This document shows, piece after piece, positions 16,303 to 25,140 of a stretch of 64,000 bases of DNA; position 1 is the first letter of the stretch; each line of letters starts with the position of its first letter. The notes below the pieces were generated by a model that searched no databases, was not told where the DNA came from, and was given only the letters and a program-made list of their open reading frames with translations. This DNA comes from Oceanospirillum sp048265165 (GTDB lineage Bacteria; Pseudomonadota; Gammaproteobacteria; Pseudomonadales; Halomonadaceae): the NCBI RefSeq assembly GCF_048265165.1, contig NZ_JBLXCD010000004.1:186001-250000 (forward strand). Direction: 5' to 3'. The position numbers and the translations under genes were made by a program.

Positions 16303-16331
16303 TATAAAAACGGCGCCTTTTAGCGGGCGCC
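16303..16331 (-). terminator. Intrinsic terminator of dapD
   Basis: On the minus strand a GGCGCC / GGCGCC stem with an 8-base loop is followed by GTTTTTATATTT. It starts 55 bp after the dapD stop. Confidence 0.75.
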
Positions 16332-16368
16332 ATTCTTAAATCGAAGTCGCTTCAGCAGTCGCTCAGCG

Positions 16369-16409
16369 ATTTGCATGCAGTGCTTCTAGTTATTTGCATG
16401 CAGTGCTTC
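16369..16409. repeat. 18-bp direct repeat across the dapD stop codon
   Basis: The sequence ATTTGCATGCAGTGCTTC occurs at 16369-16386 and again at 16392-16409, offset by 23 bp. One copy encodes the last residues of DapD (EALHAN) and the other begins in the stop codon. This looks like a tandem duplication of the gene end. Confidence 0.85.
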
Positions 16410-17426
16410 GTTCAGTTCTATTGCAGTCTTATTGGTCAGGCACTCAACGGCACCGGTCTGAGAGTTGCGGCGGAACAGCAAGTCGTCTTTGTTCGCCAGA
16501 TCACGGGCGCGGGCTACTTCAACCAGCTCTCCATTACCTTCCAGTACATTCACTTTGGAGCCAGAGGTGATATAAAGGCCCGCTTCAACGGTGCAACGAT
16601 TACCCAGAGGAATACCAATACCGGCGTTTGCACCCAGCAGGCAGCCTTCGCCCACGGAGATAATAATGTTACCGCCACCGGATAAGGTACCCATGGTGGA
16701 GCAACCGCCACCCAGGTCAGAACCTTTACCCACCATAACGCCAGCTGAGATACGGCCTTCGATCATGCCCGGGCCTTCGGTGCCAGCGTTAAAGTTAACG
16801 AAACCTTCATGCATGATGGTGGTGCCTTCACCTAGGTATGCACCCAGTCGTACACGGGCGGTATCAGCAACACGAACACCTGCCGGAACCACGTAATCGG
16901 TCATTTTCGGGAACTTGTCTACGCAGTCAACAGAGATCGTCTGACCGTTCAGGCGAGCCTGCAGCTGGCGCTGTGGCAGTTCTGCAAGGTCGATAGCACC
17001 TTCGCTGGTCCAGGCAACGTTAGGCAGCAGGCCGAACATACCGGTCAGATTTGTGCCGTGGGGCTGAACCTGGCGATGCGACAGCAGGTGCAGCTTCAGG
17101 TAAACCTCAGCAACTGACTTAGGATCGGTGTCTTCTTCTATGAAGGTTGCAACCAGTGGCCGCTTACTGTTAGCCAGAGAAGCAACCAGAGTCGCTTGCT
17201 CTGCTTCGCCTGCGGCTTTCAGGGCTTCAGCTAAGGCTGCTACTTTGTCGCCCGCAAACTCAATTGCCTGATTGCCACCCTGATAACCCAGGGTATCAAT
17301 AACCGCTTCAATCAGGCTAACAGCCGGGTTAAGTAGAGGTTGTGCGTAAAACACTTCCAGCCATTCGCCTTTACTGTTTTGAGTACCAACGCCAAAGCCA
17401 AAGCTGAAAAAAGGTGATGCAGACAT
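16386..17426 (-). CDS. dapD: Tetrahydrodipicolinate N-succinyltransferase
   Basis: A 346-residue left-handed beta-helix acyltransferase that succinylates tetrahydrodipicolinate using succinyl-CoA. It is the long pseudomonad-type DapD, with an N-terminal domain of about 170 residues (SFGFGVGTQN, LEVFYAQPLLNP). Hexapeptide repeats follow (VRLGAYLGEGTTIMHEGFVNFNAGT, and the SDLGGGCSTMGTLSGG block), then a short C-terminal domain. E. coli DapD is about 70 residues shorter. It starts 111 bp after the ArsC-like gene on the same strand and ends at a terminator. The last codons are part of a small tandem duplication. Confidence 0.95.
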   Translation of the reverse strand: MSASPFFSFGFGVGTQNSKGEWLEVFYAQPLLNPAVSLIEAVIDTLGYQGGNQAIEFAGDKVAALAEALKAAGEAEQATLVASLANSKRPLVATFIEEDTDPKSVAEVYLKLHLLSHRQVQPHGTNLTGMFGLLPNVAWTSEGAIDLAELPQRQLQARLNGQTISVDCVDKFPKMTDYVVPAGVRVADTARVRLGAYLGEGTTIMHEGFVNFNAGTEGPGMIEGRISAGVMVGKGSDLGGGCSTMGTLSGGGNIIISVGEGCLLGANAGIGIPLGNRCTVEAGLYITSGSKVNVLEGNGELVEVARARDLANKDDLLFRRNSQTGAVECLTNKTAIELNEALHANN

Positions 17427-17537
17427 GTTAACTCCCGAATAGGTCGAGACAGCAGGGCTGCCTTATATAAAATTTATGATGAAAAAGTATAGGGTTTTAT
17501 CTGATTCAGAGAATCAAAGGGTCGTTGGTGCGGTCGC

Positions 17538-17888
17538 TTACAGGCCAAAAAATACCTGATAGTCCGCATCCTTAAACCCGGTTTTAAACTGGTCGTCTTT
17601 AGCCAGAACAGGACGTTTCACCAGCGTTGGGCTGGCCAGCATCAGTTTGATCGCCTTTGTCTGATTCAGATCTTCTTTATCAACGGCATCCAGCGCGCGC
17701 CAACTGGTGCTGCGTTTGTTCAGTACCTGCTCCCAGCCCAGTGCATCACACCAAAGGGTTAGGTCTTCTTCGCTCAGACCGTCTTTTCGGAAGTCATGGA
17801 ACCGGTAATCCTGCTGGTTTGCATCCAGCCAGTTACGGGCTTTTTTCACCGTATCGCAGTTAGGGATACCGTACAGCGTCAGGGGCAT
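17538..17888 (-). CDS. ArsC/Spx-family thiol reductase (YffB-like)
   Basis: A 116-residue thioredoxin-fold protein of the ArsC/Spx superfamily. The single N-terminal cysteine (C11) lies in LYGIPNCDTVKKARNWL, as in YffB proteins that use glutathione, rather than in a C-x-x-C. Other family marks are the HDFRKDGL turn, the NKRSTSWRAL block and the KRPVL segment with cis-proline. Arsenate reduction is unlikely from this motif set; a glutathione-dependent thiol reductase role is the usual guess. The start at 17888 has GAGG six bases upstream. It lies between dapC and dapD, a position it also has in pseudomonads. Confidence 0.88.
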   Translation of the reverse strand: MPLTLYGIPNCDTVKKARNWLDANQQDYRFHDFRKDGLSEEDLTLWCDALGWEQVLNKRSTSWRALDAVDKEDLNQTKAIKLMLASPTLVKRPVLAKDDQFKTGFKDADYQVFFGL

Positions 17889-17970
17889 TAGAGGCCTCAT
17901 CGTTTAATTGGTTGTAGGCTTGTGGCATTCAGCGGTGTTTCCGCTGAATACCGGTATTAAGTCACGGCTC

Positions 17971-19167
17971 TCAAAGAGATTCTACGAAGCGTCGAATACG
18001 CTGTGCTGCCTCAACACACTCATCCAGGGTGGCAACCAGTGCCATACGGACACGGTTGTTGCCGGGGTTTTCGCCATCAAGTGTGCGTGACAGATAGCTA
18101 CCCGGCAGTACAGTGACATTCTGTTGCTCAAACAGTTTCTGAGCGAAGTCTTCTTCGTTGATCGGTGTTTCCGGCCATAGATAGAAGCTGGCTTCCGGCA
18201 GTTCAAAGTTGAGTACCGGCTTTAGGATCTCTCCAACACGCTCAAACTTTTCCGTATAGACGGCACGGTTCGCGATGGTGTGATCCTCATCGCTCCAAGC
18301 TTCAATGCTGGCCAGTTGATGCTGAACCGGCATGGAACAACCGTGGTAGGTGCGGTAGAGCAGGAATTTTTGCATCAGTTCCGCTTCACCTGCGATAAAG
18401 CCGGAGCGAAGACCCGGCAGGTTGGAGCGTTTGGAAAGACTGTGGAAAACAACACAGTTTTTGTAGTCATCTCGCCCCAGTTCTGCACAGGCCTGCAGCA
18501 GACCCGGTGGTGGTGTTTGTTCGTCAAAATAGATCTCGGAGTAGCACTCGTCAGACGCTATGACGAAATTGTACTGATCCGACAAGGTGATCAGCTTTTT
18601 AAGTACATCCAAACCCATGACTGCACCGGTTGGGTTGCCCGGAGTGCACAAAAACAAAAGTTGTGTATTCTCCCAAACGTCTGCAGGCACGGCATCGAAG
18701 TCCGGAATAAAGCCGTTCTCTTCAAGGCATGGCATAAAGTAGGGCTCAGCGCCCGCCAGATAAGCTGCCCCTTCATAGATCTGATAGAAGGGATTTGGTG
18801 ATGCGATCAGGGCACCGGGCTTGCGCTCGATCAGTGCCTGAGTAAAGGAAAAAATCGCTTCCCGGGTGCCGTTAACCGGTAAAACATGGTCATCTGCAGT
18901 CAGGGTTCCGGGTTTTAGGATAAAGCGCTGTTGGCACCAGTGTGCAATAGCTTCCCGTAGTTCAGGTAGGCCCTTGGTGGTTGGGTAGTTACTGATACGG
19001 TTCATATTGTGGCGCAGAGAGTTTAGTACAAACTCTGGTGCCGGGTGACGGGGTTCACCAATGGACAGTGCGATATGTTCCAGTTCGGATGGCGGTGTTA
19101 CCTGAGCTTTCAGGGCTGTCAGCTTCTCAAAAGGGTAGGGCTGTAATCGGTTCAGATCTGGATTCAT
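17971..19167 (-). CDS. dapC: Succinyldiaminopimelate transaminase
   Basis: A 398-residue fold-type I PLP aminotransferase. It transfers the amino group from glutamate to N-succinyl-2-amino-6-ketopimelate. Class I motifs are visible: SIGEPRHPAPEFV near the N-terminus, NPFYQIYEGA, CTPGNPTGAVM, ASDECYSEIYFD, the lysine that binds PLP in SLSKRSNLPGLRSGF (near residue 245), and NNRVRMALV near the end. The start at 19167 has GGAAG upstream and matches the family N-terminus. Its place next to dapD supports the assignment over generic aspartate aminotransferase. Confidence 0.93.
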   Translation of the reverse strand: MNPDLNRLQPYPFEKLTALKAQVTPPSELEHIALSIGEPRHPAPEFVLNSLRHNMNRISNYPTTKGLPELREAIAHWCQQRFILKPGTLTADDHVLPVNGTREAIFSFTQALIERKPGALIASPNPFYQIYEGAAYLAGAEPYFMPCLEENGFIPDFDAVPADVWENTQLLFLCTPGNPTGAVMGLDVLKKLITLSDQYNFVIASDECYSEIYFDEQTPPPGLLQACAELGRDDYKNCVVFHSLSKRSNLPGLRSGFIAGEAELMQKFLLYRTYHGCSMPVQHQLASIEAWSDEDHTIANRAVYTEKFERVGEILKPVLNFELPEASFYLWPETPINEEDFAQKLFEQQNVTVLPGSYLSRTLDGENPGNNRVRMALVATLDECVEAAQRIRRFVESL

Positions 19168-19320
19168 ACCGGCTTCCGTCATCAGGGCATTTATTTAGCT
19201 AACCATTATAATCAAGGGTGTCTGGACGAACAAACCCACAGTGATGATTAACAGGTTGAATAATATCTGCTTTTGGTTTGATTATACCGACTGTAGGTCT
19301 TACCCCTGCCTCTGTATGTA

Positions 19321-19348
19321 ATAAAAAAAGCGATCCGAAGATCGCTTT
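19321..19348 (-). terminator. Intrinsic terminator of glnD
   Basis: On the minus strand AAAGCGATC pairs with GATCGCTTT around a 4-base loop and is followed by a T-run. It lies 18 bp after the glnD stop. Confidence 0.88.
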
Positions 19349-19366
19349 AGAGTAACTCAGTGTATT

Positions 19367-22060
19367 TTAATGGCCATTGCTGACTTGTTCGTCGAGGTCA
19401 TGGCAGATGCGATAGCGCAGTTTCTCGCATAGGTTGGGGTCACTGATTGGCCCTAGTGTCCGGTCCGTAATGACAAATATATCCTCTACCCGCTCACCCA
19501 AAGTGATAATCTTGGCTGACAGGATATTAATGTCCATCTCAACAAATATCCGGCCTATTCGGGCCAGCAGTCCGGGGCGATCCGGTGTAATGACTTCCAA
19601 TGTTGTGCGCTGACTGATGGGGTCGTTACTGATAATCACCTGAGTTGGCATGGTAAAATGCTTCAATTGACGTGGGGTCCGGCGCTGAATGATTTCGCTG
19701 TAATCTGCAGGGTCATCGAGTTCTTCAATCAGAACGTGTTTGATTTCCTCGATGCGGGCTTCGTCACGGATCGGCTCGTCATTGCTTTCCAGTACGATAT
19801 AGGTATCGAGAGAATAACCGTTGCTGGAGGTGCTGATCCGGGAGTCATGAATATTCAGTCCCAGTTGTTCCATGGCCGCCACTGTGGCAGCAAACAGATG
19901 ATCCTGTTCCTTTGTGTAAATAAAAACCTTGGTTCCGCCGACTTGCTCCACTTTTTTAGGGTTAGTCACCAGTACTAACGGCATATTGGGTTCTTTGTGA
20001 TCCAGAATCTGTTCGGTCTGAAAAGCGATCTCTCTGGCGCTGTCCTGCAGGAAGTATTCTTCACCCAGCAGGTTCCAAAGTGGCCAGATACGGGTTTCTT
20101 CCACACCCCATTTTTTCAGAAAGATCAATGCATCCTGCTGGGTCTCTTCCACCCACTCCTGGCGGTCAATGGGGTTCTCAAGACCCCGGCGTAATGCGCG
20201 TTTACTTTCAACGTAAAGTTGCTGTAGCAAAGTCGCCCGCCAGCTGTTCCATAGGTTAGGGTTGGTGGCGTTGATATCTGCTACGGTCAGGATGTAAAGA
20301 TAGTCCAGGCGGGTTTCATCCCGCACCGTCATAACAAACTCCTGAATGACTTCCGGGTCAGAAATATCCTTTTTCTGGGCGGTCATCGACATCAGAAGGT
20401 GGTGTTCAACCAGCCAGCTAACGAGGCGGGCATCGTGTTTACTTAGGTGGTGACGCTCGCAGAACTGAAGCACATCTTTAGCACCTAACTCTGAGTGGTC
20501 ACCACCTCGGCCTTTGCCAATATCGTGATAGAGTCCGGCAATGTAGGCCAGTTCGCGCTTGGGTAGACGATGGAATATCTGAGCGGCAAACGGGAACGCC
20601 TTACGGGCCTCTTCTTTCTGGAAGCGGTGCATAAACTTGAGTAATAGTAATGTATGGGCGTCGACGGTATAAATGTGGAACAGGTCGTGCTGCATCAGGC
20701 CGATGGCGTAACCAAACTCCGGCAAATATTTTCCAAGAATACCGTAACGGCTCATACGGCGCAGCTGGCGGGCGACATTACCGGGGCTGCGCAGTAGCTC
20801 CATAAACAGAGAGGAGTGGCGGATATCCTGGCGGAAGCTTTCGTCGATCAGGTGGCGGTTATCCCTCAGCAGGCGAATCGTGGAGGCGCGAACGCTCTCA
20901 ATCTGTGGGTTCTGTGCCATCAGCAGAAAGATTTCCAACAGGGCAAAGGGGGTGTTTTCAAATACTCTGTTATGAGTGGCTTCAATCTTATGATTCACAA
21001 TCTGGAAGCGCTTATTGAGAATCTCAACTTTGGCTTCATGCCGGGACTGTAAAATAGCATCGTCGAAATGCTGCATCAGGACATCGTTCAGCTCAGTCAA
21101 AGACATCACCACCCGATAGTAACGGCGCATAAACTGTTCAACCGCCAGGCGTTCATCATTGTCTGCGTAGCCAAAAAGATCCGCCAGTGTTCTCTGATGA
21201 TCAAACAATAGGCGATCTTCAGCACGCCCTGCTGTCATATGCAGGGCGTAACGTACCTGCCAGAGGAAAGCCTGCCCCTGCTCCATAATGCGGACTTCAG
21301 ATTCGGTGAGAAACCCCTCTCGCATCAGGCCTTCCAGGGTATGCGTGCCGAAATGGCGCTTCGCAACCCAGCCGATCATCTGAATATCCCTTAAGCCGCC
21401 CGGTGATGACTTGATGTTGGGTTCAAGGTTGTATTCGTTGTTATCGTATTTGTAGTGGCGCTTAATCTGCTCCTGCCACTTGGCCTCGAAGAACTCGCTG
21501 CTGCTCCACATGTGGTCGGTGCCCAGGCGTTCGACCATCTCTTCGCGCAGGCTATCCGGGCCGACAATGGTGCGATTTTCCAATAGATTGGTGGCGACGG
21601 TGATATCAGCCTTGGCTTCCCGCTCGCAGTCGGAGAGAGATCGGACACTATGGCCGATATCCAGGCTGATATCCCACATAAAGGTGATTAAACGCTCCAG
21701 ACTGTCACGATAAGGGGTGTCGTCGTCATTGCGCAGCAGAATAAGTAAGTCTATATCAGAATGAGGATGCAGCTCCCCCCTGCCGTAACCGCCGACAGCA
21801 ATCAGGCTGATATTATTATCAGGCCAGTCAAACTGCTCCCAGACCACACTCAACAACTGATCCATAAACCAGGCTCGGCCATGTACCAGATCTCTTATAT
21901 CTGATCCATCTAAAAAACGTTGATCTAATGTGTCCTGTACACCCTGAATGGTTTGCTTAAATAGGCTAATTGAGGATTTGGCCTCGGCCAGCTGCTGCTT
22001 AAAGGTATGTTTGTTAAACAGTGATGGATCCGGTTCAAACTCATAGGGTGTCAGAGGCAT
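19367..22060 (-). CDS. glnD: Bifunctional PII uridylyltransferase/uridylyl-removing enzyme
   Basis: An 897-residue nitrogen sensor that adds UMP to PII proteins under nitrogen limitation and removes it when glutamine is high. The nucleotidyltransferase site is GGYGRGELHPHSDIDLL (90-106, metal ligands D102 and D104). The uridylyl-removing HD domain carries GLYHDIGKG near residue 510 with a downstream HHLL. Two ACT domains close the protein (around 710-790 and 820-890; the second starts TLEVITPDRPGLLARIG). All catalytic motifs are intact. It starts 15 bp after map on the same strand and is probably co-transcribed; the ribosome site is weak. Confidence 0.97.
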   Translation of the reverse strand: MPLTPYEFEPDPSLFNKHTFKQQLAEAKSSISLFKQTIQGVQDTLDQRFLDGSDIRDLVHGRAWFMDQLLSVVWEQFDWPDNNISLIAVGGYGRGELHPHSDIDLLILLRNDDDTPYRDSLERLITFMWDISLDIGHSVRSLSDCEREAKADITVATNLLENRTIVGPDSLREEMVERLGTDHMWSSSEFFEAKWQEQIKRHYKYDNNEYNLEPNIKSSPGGLRDIQMIGWVAKRHFGTHTLEGLMREGFLTESEVRIMEQGQAFLWQVRYALHMTAGRAEDRLLFDHQRTLADLFGYADNDERLAVEQFMRRYYRVVMSLTELNDVLMQHFDDAILQSRHEAKVEILNKRFQIVNHKIEATHNRVFENTPFALLEIFLLMAQNPQIESVRASTIRLLRDNRHLIDESFRQDIRHSSLFMELLRSPGNVARQLRRMSRYGILGKYLPEFGYAIGLMQHDLFHIYTVDAHTLLLLKFMHRFQKEEARKAFPFAAQIFHRLPKRELAYIAGLYHDIGKGRGGDHSELGAKDVLQFCERHHLSKHDARLVSWLVEHHLLMSMTAQKKDISDPEVIQEFVMTVRDETRLDYLYILTVADINATNPNLWNSWRATLLQQLYVESKRALRRGLENPIDRQEWVEETQQDALIFLKKWGVEETRIWPLWNLLGEEYFLQDSAREIAFQTEQILDHKEPNMPLVLVTNPKKVEQVGGTKVFIYTKEQDHLFAATVAAMEQLGLNIHDSRISTSSNGYSLDTYIVLESNDEPIRDEARIEEIKHVLIEELDDPADYSEIIQRRTPRQLKHFTMPTQVIISNDPISQRTTLEVITPDRPGLLARIGRIFVEMDINILSAKIITLGERVEDIFVITDRTLGPISDPNLCEKLRYRICHDLDEQVSNGH

Positions 22061-22075
22061 GGGAGTGTCCGTATG

Positions 22076-22849
22076 TTACAGATCGGTTTCTTCTTTTCTC
22101 AGGGTCAGAATTTCGCAGCCATCCTTGGTAACCAGAATGGTGTGCTCATACTGAGCGGATAAACTACGATCTTTTGTCACAACAGTCCATTCATCTTTCA
22201 GCGTTTTGCTGTGACGTTTTCCGGCATTGATCATAGGTTCAATAGTAAAGGTCATGCCTTCCTGTAAGGCCATTCCGGTTCCGGCTTTGCCATAGTGAAC
22301 AACCTGGGGTTCTTCATGGAAGCCCTTGCCAATACCGTGACCGCAATATTCTCTTACAACAGAGAAACCGCTGGATTCGGCATGCTTCTGAATGATTTCA
22401 CCAATGTCGCCCAGTGTGGTGCCGGGTTTAACAATACGTAGTGCTTTGTAAAGGCATTCCTGGGTCACCTGGCACAGACGTCGGGCCTGAATCTTGGCTT
22501 CCCCAATAATGAACATCTTACTGGTGTCGCCATGGTAGCCATCTTTGATCACGGTGATATCGATATTGATGATATCGCCATTTTTCAGCACCTTACTATC
22601 ACTCGGAATGCCGTGACAGATCACCTGGTTCACCGAAGTGCAGATCGATTTAGGGAAGCCGTGATAATTGAGGGGGGCAGGGATGGCATCCAGATCGTTT
22701 ACGATATATTCATGGCAGATACGGTTCAGCTCTTCTGTGCTGATACCCGCTTTTACATGAGGCTCGATCATCTCCAGGACTTCTGCCGCCATGCGGCCAG
22801 CCACGCGCATTTTTTCGATTTCTTCAGGAGTTTTAATAAGTACAGTCAT
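22076..22849 (-). CDS. map: Methionine aminopeptidase, type I
   Basis: A 257-residue enzyme that removes the initiator methionine from nascent proteins. The pita-bread metal ligands are visible at the E. coli positions: H79, D97, D108, H171, E204 and E235, in ICHGIPS, INIDITV, HGDTS, GHGIGKGFHE, TIEPM and YEHT. There is no zinc-finger extension, as expected for type Ia. It diverges from rpsB across a 430-bp control region, the usual gammaproteobacterial layout. Confidence 0.97.
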   Translation of the reverse strand: MTVLIKTPEEIEKMRVAGRMAAEVLEMIEPHVKAGISTEELNRICHEYIVNDLDAIPAPLNYHGFPKSICTSVNQVICHGIPSDSKVLKNGDIINIDITVIKDGYHGDTSKMFIIGEAKIQARRLCQVTQECLYKALRIVKPGTTLGDIGEIIQKHAESSGFSVVREYCGHGIGKGFHEEPQVVHYGKAGTGMALQEGMTFTIEPMINAGKRHSKTLKDEWTVVTKDRSLSAQYEHTILVTKDGCEILTLRKEETDL

Positions 22850-23279
22850 ATGGAATCTATTTCAGCCATCTTTTTGCGGATAAATAATAGTCTGAAATGG
22901 TAACGCTTATTGTTGTGCGGTGGGAGTGGCTGATTGGGATAAAATTAAAAAATAGACTTTTTTTGTCGGAAATAAATTCATAGCTTGTTTTTACCGCCAT
23001 AAAAAAGAGTAATTTAGTCTGATTTCTTTCTATTGGGCTTATTATGTGGTATAAAGCCGCGCGCTTATATGCAAACCGTGTCTTATCGATTCTTGTTGCT
23101 GTTTCAGTAATGGGTAGCTGATATGACGCCTTTGCCTGTAACGCACTTAATTTTATTAAAAACGACACACACACACCGGCACGTAGTTCTGGGTGCTCCG
23201 ATGAGATCAACGCAGGTTGCTCTGAAGGGTTGGATTATGGGGTGTGTGGAGGTTTAACCCTAAATTTCTAGGAGTCAAA
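22850..23279. other. map-rpsB divergent control region and rpsB leader
   Basis: This 430-bp stretch contains no credible gene; a 117-codon minus-strand open frame in it lacks family features. It should hold both divergent promoters and a long untranslated rpsB leader of about 215 bp. In E. coli the rpsB leader is the target of autoregulation by protein S2, so a similar element is plausible here, but I could not confirm the structure by eye. Confidence 0.6.
23027..23066 (+). promoter_or_regulatory. Candidate rpsB promoter
   Basis: TATAAA at 23050-23055 is followed directly by the GC-rich block GCCGCGCGC, the kind of discriminator found in growth-rate and stringently controlled ribosomal promoters. 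The -35 region is weak. The assignment is by pattern only. Confidence 0.45.
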
Positions 23280-24011
23280 ATGTCTCAAGTTTCTATGCGT
23301 GATCTGCTGAAAGCAGGTGCTCACTTCGGTCACCAGACCCGTTACTGGAACCCGAAAATGTCCAAGTTCATTTTCGGTGCTCGTAACAAAATTCATATCA
23401 TCAACCTGGAGCACACTGTTCCGGCGATGAATGAAGCTCTGTCTTTTGTTGAAAAACTGGCTTCCAGCAAAAATAAAGTACTGTTTGTTGGTACTAAACG
23501 TGCTGCGAGCAAAGTTGTTAAAGAAGAAGCAGCACGCGCTGGTATGCCATATGTAAACCATCGTTGGTTAGGTGGTATGCTGACTAACTATAAGACGATT
23601 CGTCAGTCTATCCGTCGCTTCCGTGATCTGGAATCGATGCAGAATGATGGCACGTTCGACAAGCTGAACAAAAAAGAAGTGCTGATGAATCAGCGCGAAA
23701 TGGCTAAGCTGGAACGTTCTATCGGCGGTATTAAAGATATGGGTGGTCTGCCGGACGCTCTGTTCGTTATCGACGTTGACCACGAGCGTATCGCGATCAA
23801 TGAAGCGAACAAACTGGGCATCCCTGTTATTGGTATCGTTGATACTAACAGCAACCCAGACGGTGTTGATTACGTTGTTCCTGGTAACGACGATGCAATC
23901 CGTGCGATTCAGATCTATGCACAGGGCGTTGCTAATGCTTGCCTGAAAGGCAAAGAAGGCAGTGCTTCTGAAAGCGAACTCGTAGAAGTTAGCGAAGCGC
24001 CTGCAGAGTAA
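23280..24011 (+). CDS. rpsB: 30S ribosomal protein S2
   Basis: This 243-residue S2 protein carries the canonical start VSMRDLLKAGAHFGHQTRYWNPKM and the HRWLGGMLTNYKT, DALFVIDVDHE and GIVDTNSNP blocks. It ends in an acidic Ser/Glu tail. S2 binds the small subunit between head and platform and needs S1 for activity. The ATG at 23280 has AGGAG upstream; the open frame extends 36 bp further without support. It is the first gene of the rpsB-tsf pair. Confidence 0.98.
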   Translation: MSQVSMRDLLKAGAHFGHQTRYWNPKMSKFIFGARNKIHIINLEHTVPAMNEALSFVEKLASSKNKVLFVGTKRAASKVVKEEAARAGMPYVNHRWLGGMLTNYKTIRQSIRRFRDLESMQNDGTFDKLNKKEVLMNQREMAKLERSIGGIKDMGGLPDALFVIDVDHERIAINEANKLGIPVIGIVDTNSNPDGVDYVVPGNDDAIRAIQIYAQGVANACLKGKEGSASESELVEVSEAPAE

Positions 24012-24044
24012 TTGAATGTGCCGACTCTTTTTTGAGTCGTCATA

Positions 24045-24094
24045 TACTGCTGTTAGTTTTAGCAGTAGCGACTACTAGCTTTAACAGTAGCGAC
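24045..24094 (+). repeat. Hairpin and short direct repeats in the rpsB-tsf spacer
   Basis: TACTGCT / AGCAGTA (24045-24067) can form a 7-bp hairpin. TTTAGCAGTAGCGAC (24058-24072) recurs as TTTAACAGTAGCGAC (24080-24094) with one change. Confidence 0.55.
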
Positions 24095-24104
24095 AGTTAA
24101 CTCT

Positions 24105-24131
24105 GCAAAGGGGGCGTAAGCCCCCTTTTGC
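24105..24131 (+). terminator. Terminator or attenuator between rpsB and tsf
   Basis: GGGGGC-GTAA-GCCCCC followed by TTTT, with outer GCAAA/TTTTGC pairing, forms a strong hairpin 40 bp before tsf. Partial read-through would set the rpsB to tsf ratio, as known for this operon in E. coli. Confidence 0.75.
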
Positions 24132-24170
24132 ACCCCCGGTTTTTCATATCAGATCAAGAGGTTATTCATC

Positions 24171-25034
24171 ATGGCTGCAATCAGCGCATCTATGGTTAAA
24201 GAGCTGCGTGAGCGTACTGGCTTAGGCATGCTGGAGTGCAAAGGCGCTCTGAAAGAAACAGGCGGCGATGTCGAGCTGGCAATTGAAAATCTGCGTAAAT
24301 CCAGCGGTATGAAGGCAGCTAAAAAAGCCAGCCGTGTTGCTGCAGATGGTGCAGTTGCGACTAAAGTTGCTGAAGATGGCAGCTACGGTATCGTTCTGGA
24401 AGTTAACTCCGAGACTGACTTTGTCGCTCGTGACGATAACTTCAAAGGCTTTGTTCAGTCTGTTGCGGACAAAGTTTTCGACACTAAACAAACTGACATA
24501 GCTACTGTAATGGCTGGTGATCTGGAAGCAGCGCGCGAAGCTCTGGTTCAGAAGATTGGCGAAAACATCACAGTACGTCGCGCGGCAATCGTAGAAGCAC
24601 CTGCTGGCGGCATCGTTGGTGAGTACGTACATGGCGGCCGTATTGGCGTTCTGTCTGTACTGACTGGTGCAAATGCAGATGTTGCTAAAGATGTTGCTAT
24701 GCACACTGCAGCTGTTAACCCTCGTGTTGCTCGTCCTGAAGATATGCCAGAAGCAGAGCTTCAGAAAGAGAAAGAGATCATCATGGCGCAACCTGATATG
24801 GATGGTAAGCCTGACGAGATCAAAGAGAAAATGGCTGTTGGTCGTGTTAAGAAGTTCCTGGCTGAAAATAGCCTGGTGGAACAAGCTTTCGTTAAAGATC
24901 CTTCTCTGACTGTTGGTGCTTTCGTTAAAGATAGCGGCGGCGAAGTACAGTCTTTCATCCGTTTTGAAGTGGGTGAAGGTATCGAGAAAGTTGAAGAAGA
25001 CTTCGCTGAGGAAGTGCGTAAGCAACTGGCTTAA
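24171..25034 (+). CDS. tsf: Elongation factor Ts
   Basis: This 287-residue protein is the guanine-nucleotide exchange factor for EF-Tu. The N-terminal UBA-like domain shows VKELRERTGLGMLECKGAL. The EF-Tu contact motif follows as SETDFVARDDNF (near 81-92), and the later EYVHGGRIGVL and MHTAAVNP blocks are present. Length is close to the 283 residues of E. coli. An AAGAGG site precedes the ATG. A stable hairpin follows the stop. Confidence 0.98.
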   Translation: MAAISASMVKELRERTGLGMLECKGALKETGGDVELAIENLRKSSGMKAAKKASRVAADGAVATKVAEDGSYGIVLEVNSETDFVARDDNFKGFVQSVADKVFDTKQTDIATVMAGDLEAAREALVQKIGENITVRRAAIVEAPAGGIVGEYVHGGRIGVLSVLTGANADVAKDVAMHTAAVNPRVARPEDMPEAELQKEKEIIMAQPDMDGKPDEIKEKMAVGRVKKFLAENSLVEQAFVKDPSLTVGAFVKDSGGEVQSFIRFEVGEGIEKVEEDFAEEVRKQLA

Positions 25035-25053
25035 TTCGCATTTCTGATGTAAT

Positions 25054-25091
25054 ACAATGGCGTGTGTAGCGAAAGTTGCACGCGCCATTGT
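25054..25091 (+). other. Stable hairpin between tsf and pyrH
   Basis: ACAATGGCGTGTGT pairs with GCACGCGCCATTGT with a few G-U pairs around a short loop, giving an approximately 14-bp stem. There is no T-run after it, so it may be an RNA processing or stability element rather than an intrinsic terminator. Confidence 0.5.
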
Positions 25092-25140
25092 GCGATCTGA
25101 TCCCCTGTTTTATAGACCCTTTCTTGCCGGAGACTGACCC

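Larger units (their letters stand above)
15941..16385. other. Intergenic region between dapD and dapE
   Basis: This 445-bp stretch has no convincing gene. It holds the dapD terminator (16303-16331), an imperfect inverted repeat carrying two DnaA-box-like sites (16233-16267), one copy of an 18-bp direct repeat at the dapD stop, and presumably the dapE promoter. A 68-codon minus-strand open frame (15995-16201) has no ribosome site or family pattern. Confidence 0.7.

Noticed and set aside
22857..23210. 117-codon minus-strand open frame between map and rpsB
   Set aside because: It lies in the rpsB control region, antisense to the leader, with a composition rich in Ile, Ser and Tyr and no family match.
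24222..25088. 288-codon open frame antisense to tsf
   Set aside because: Long antisense frames are expected opposite highly biased codon use in tsf; the product is rich in Phe, Asn, Ser and Cys without domain pattern.
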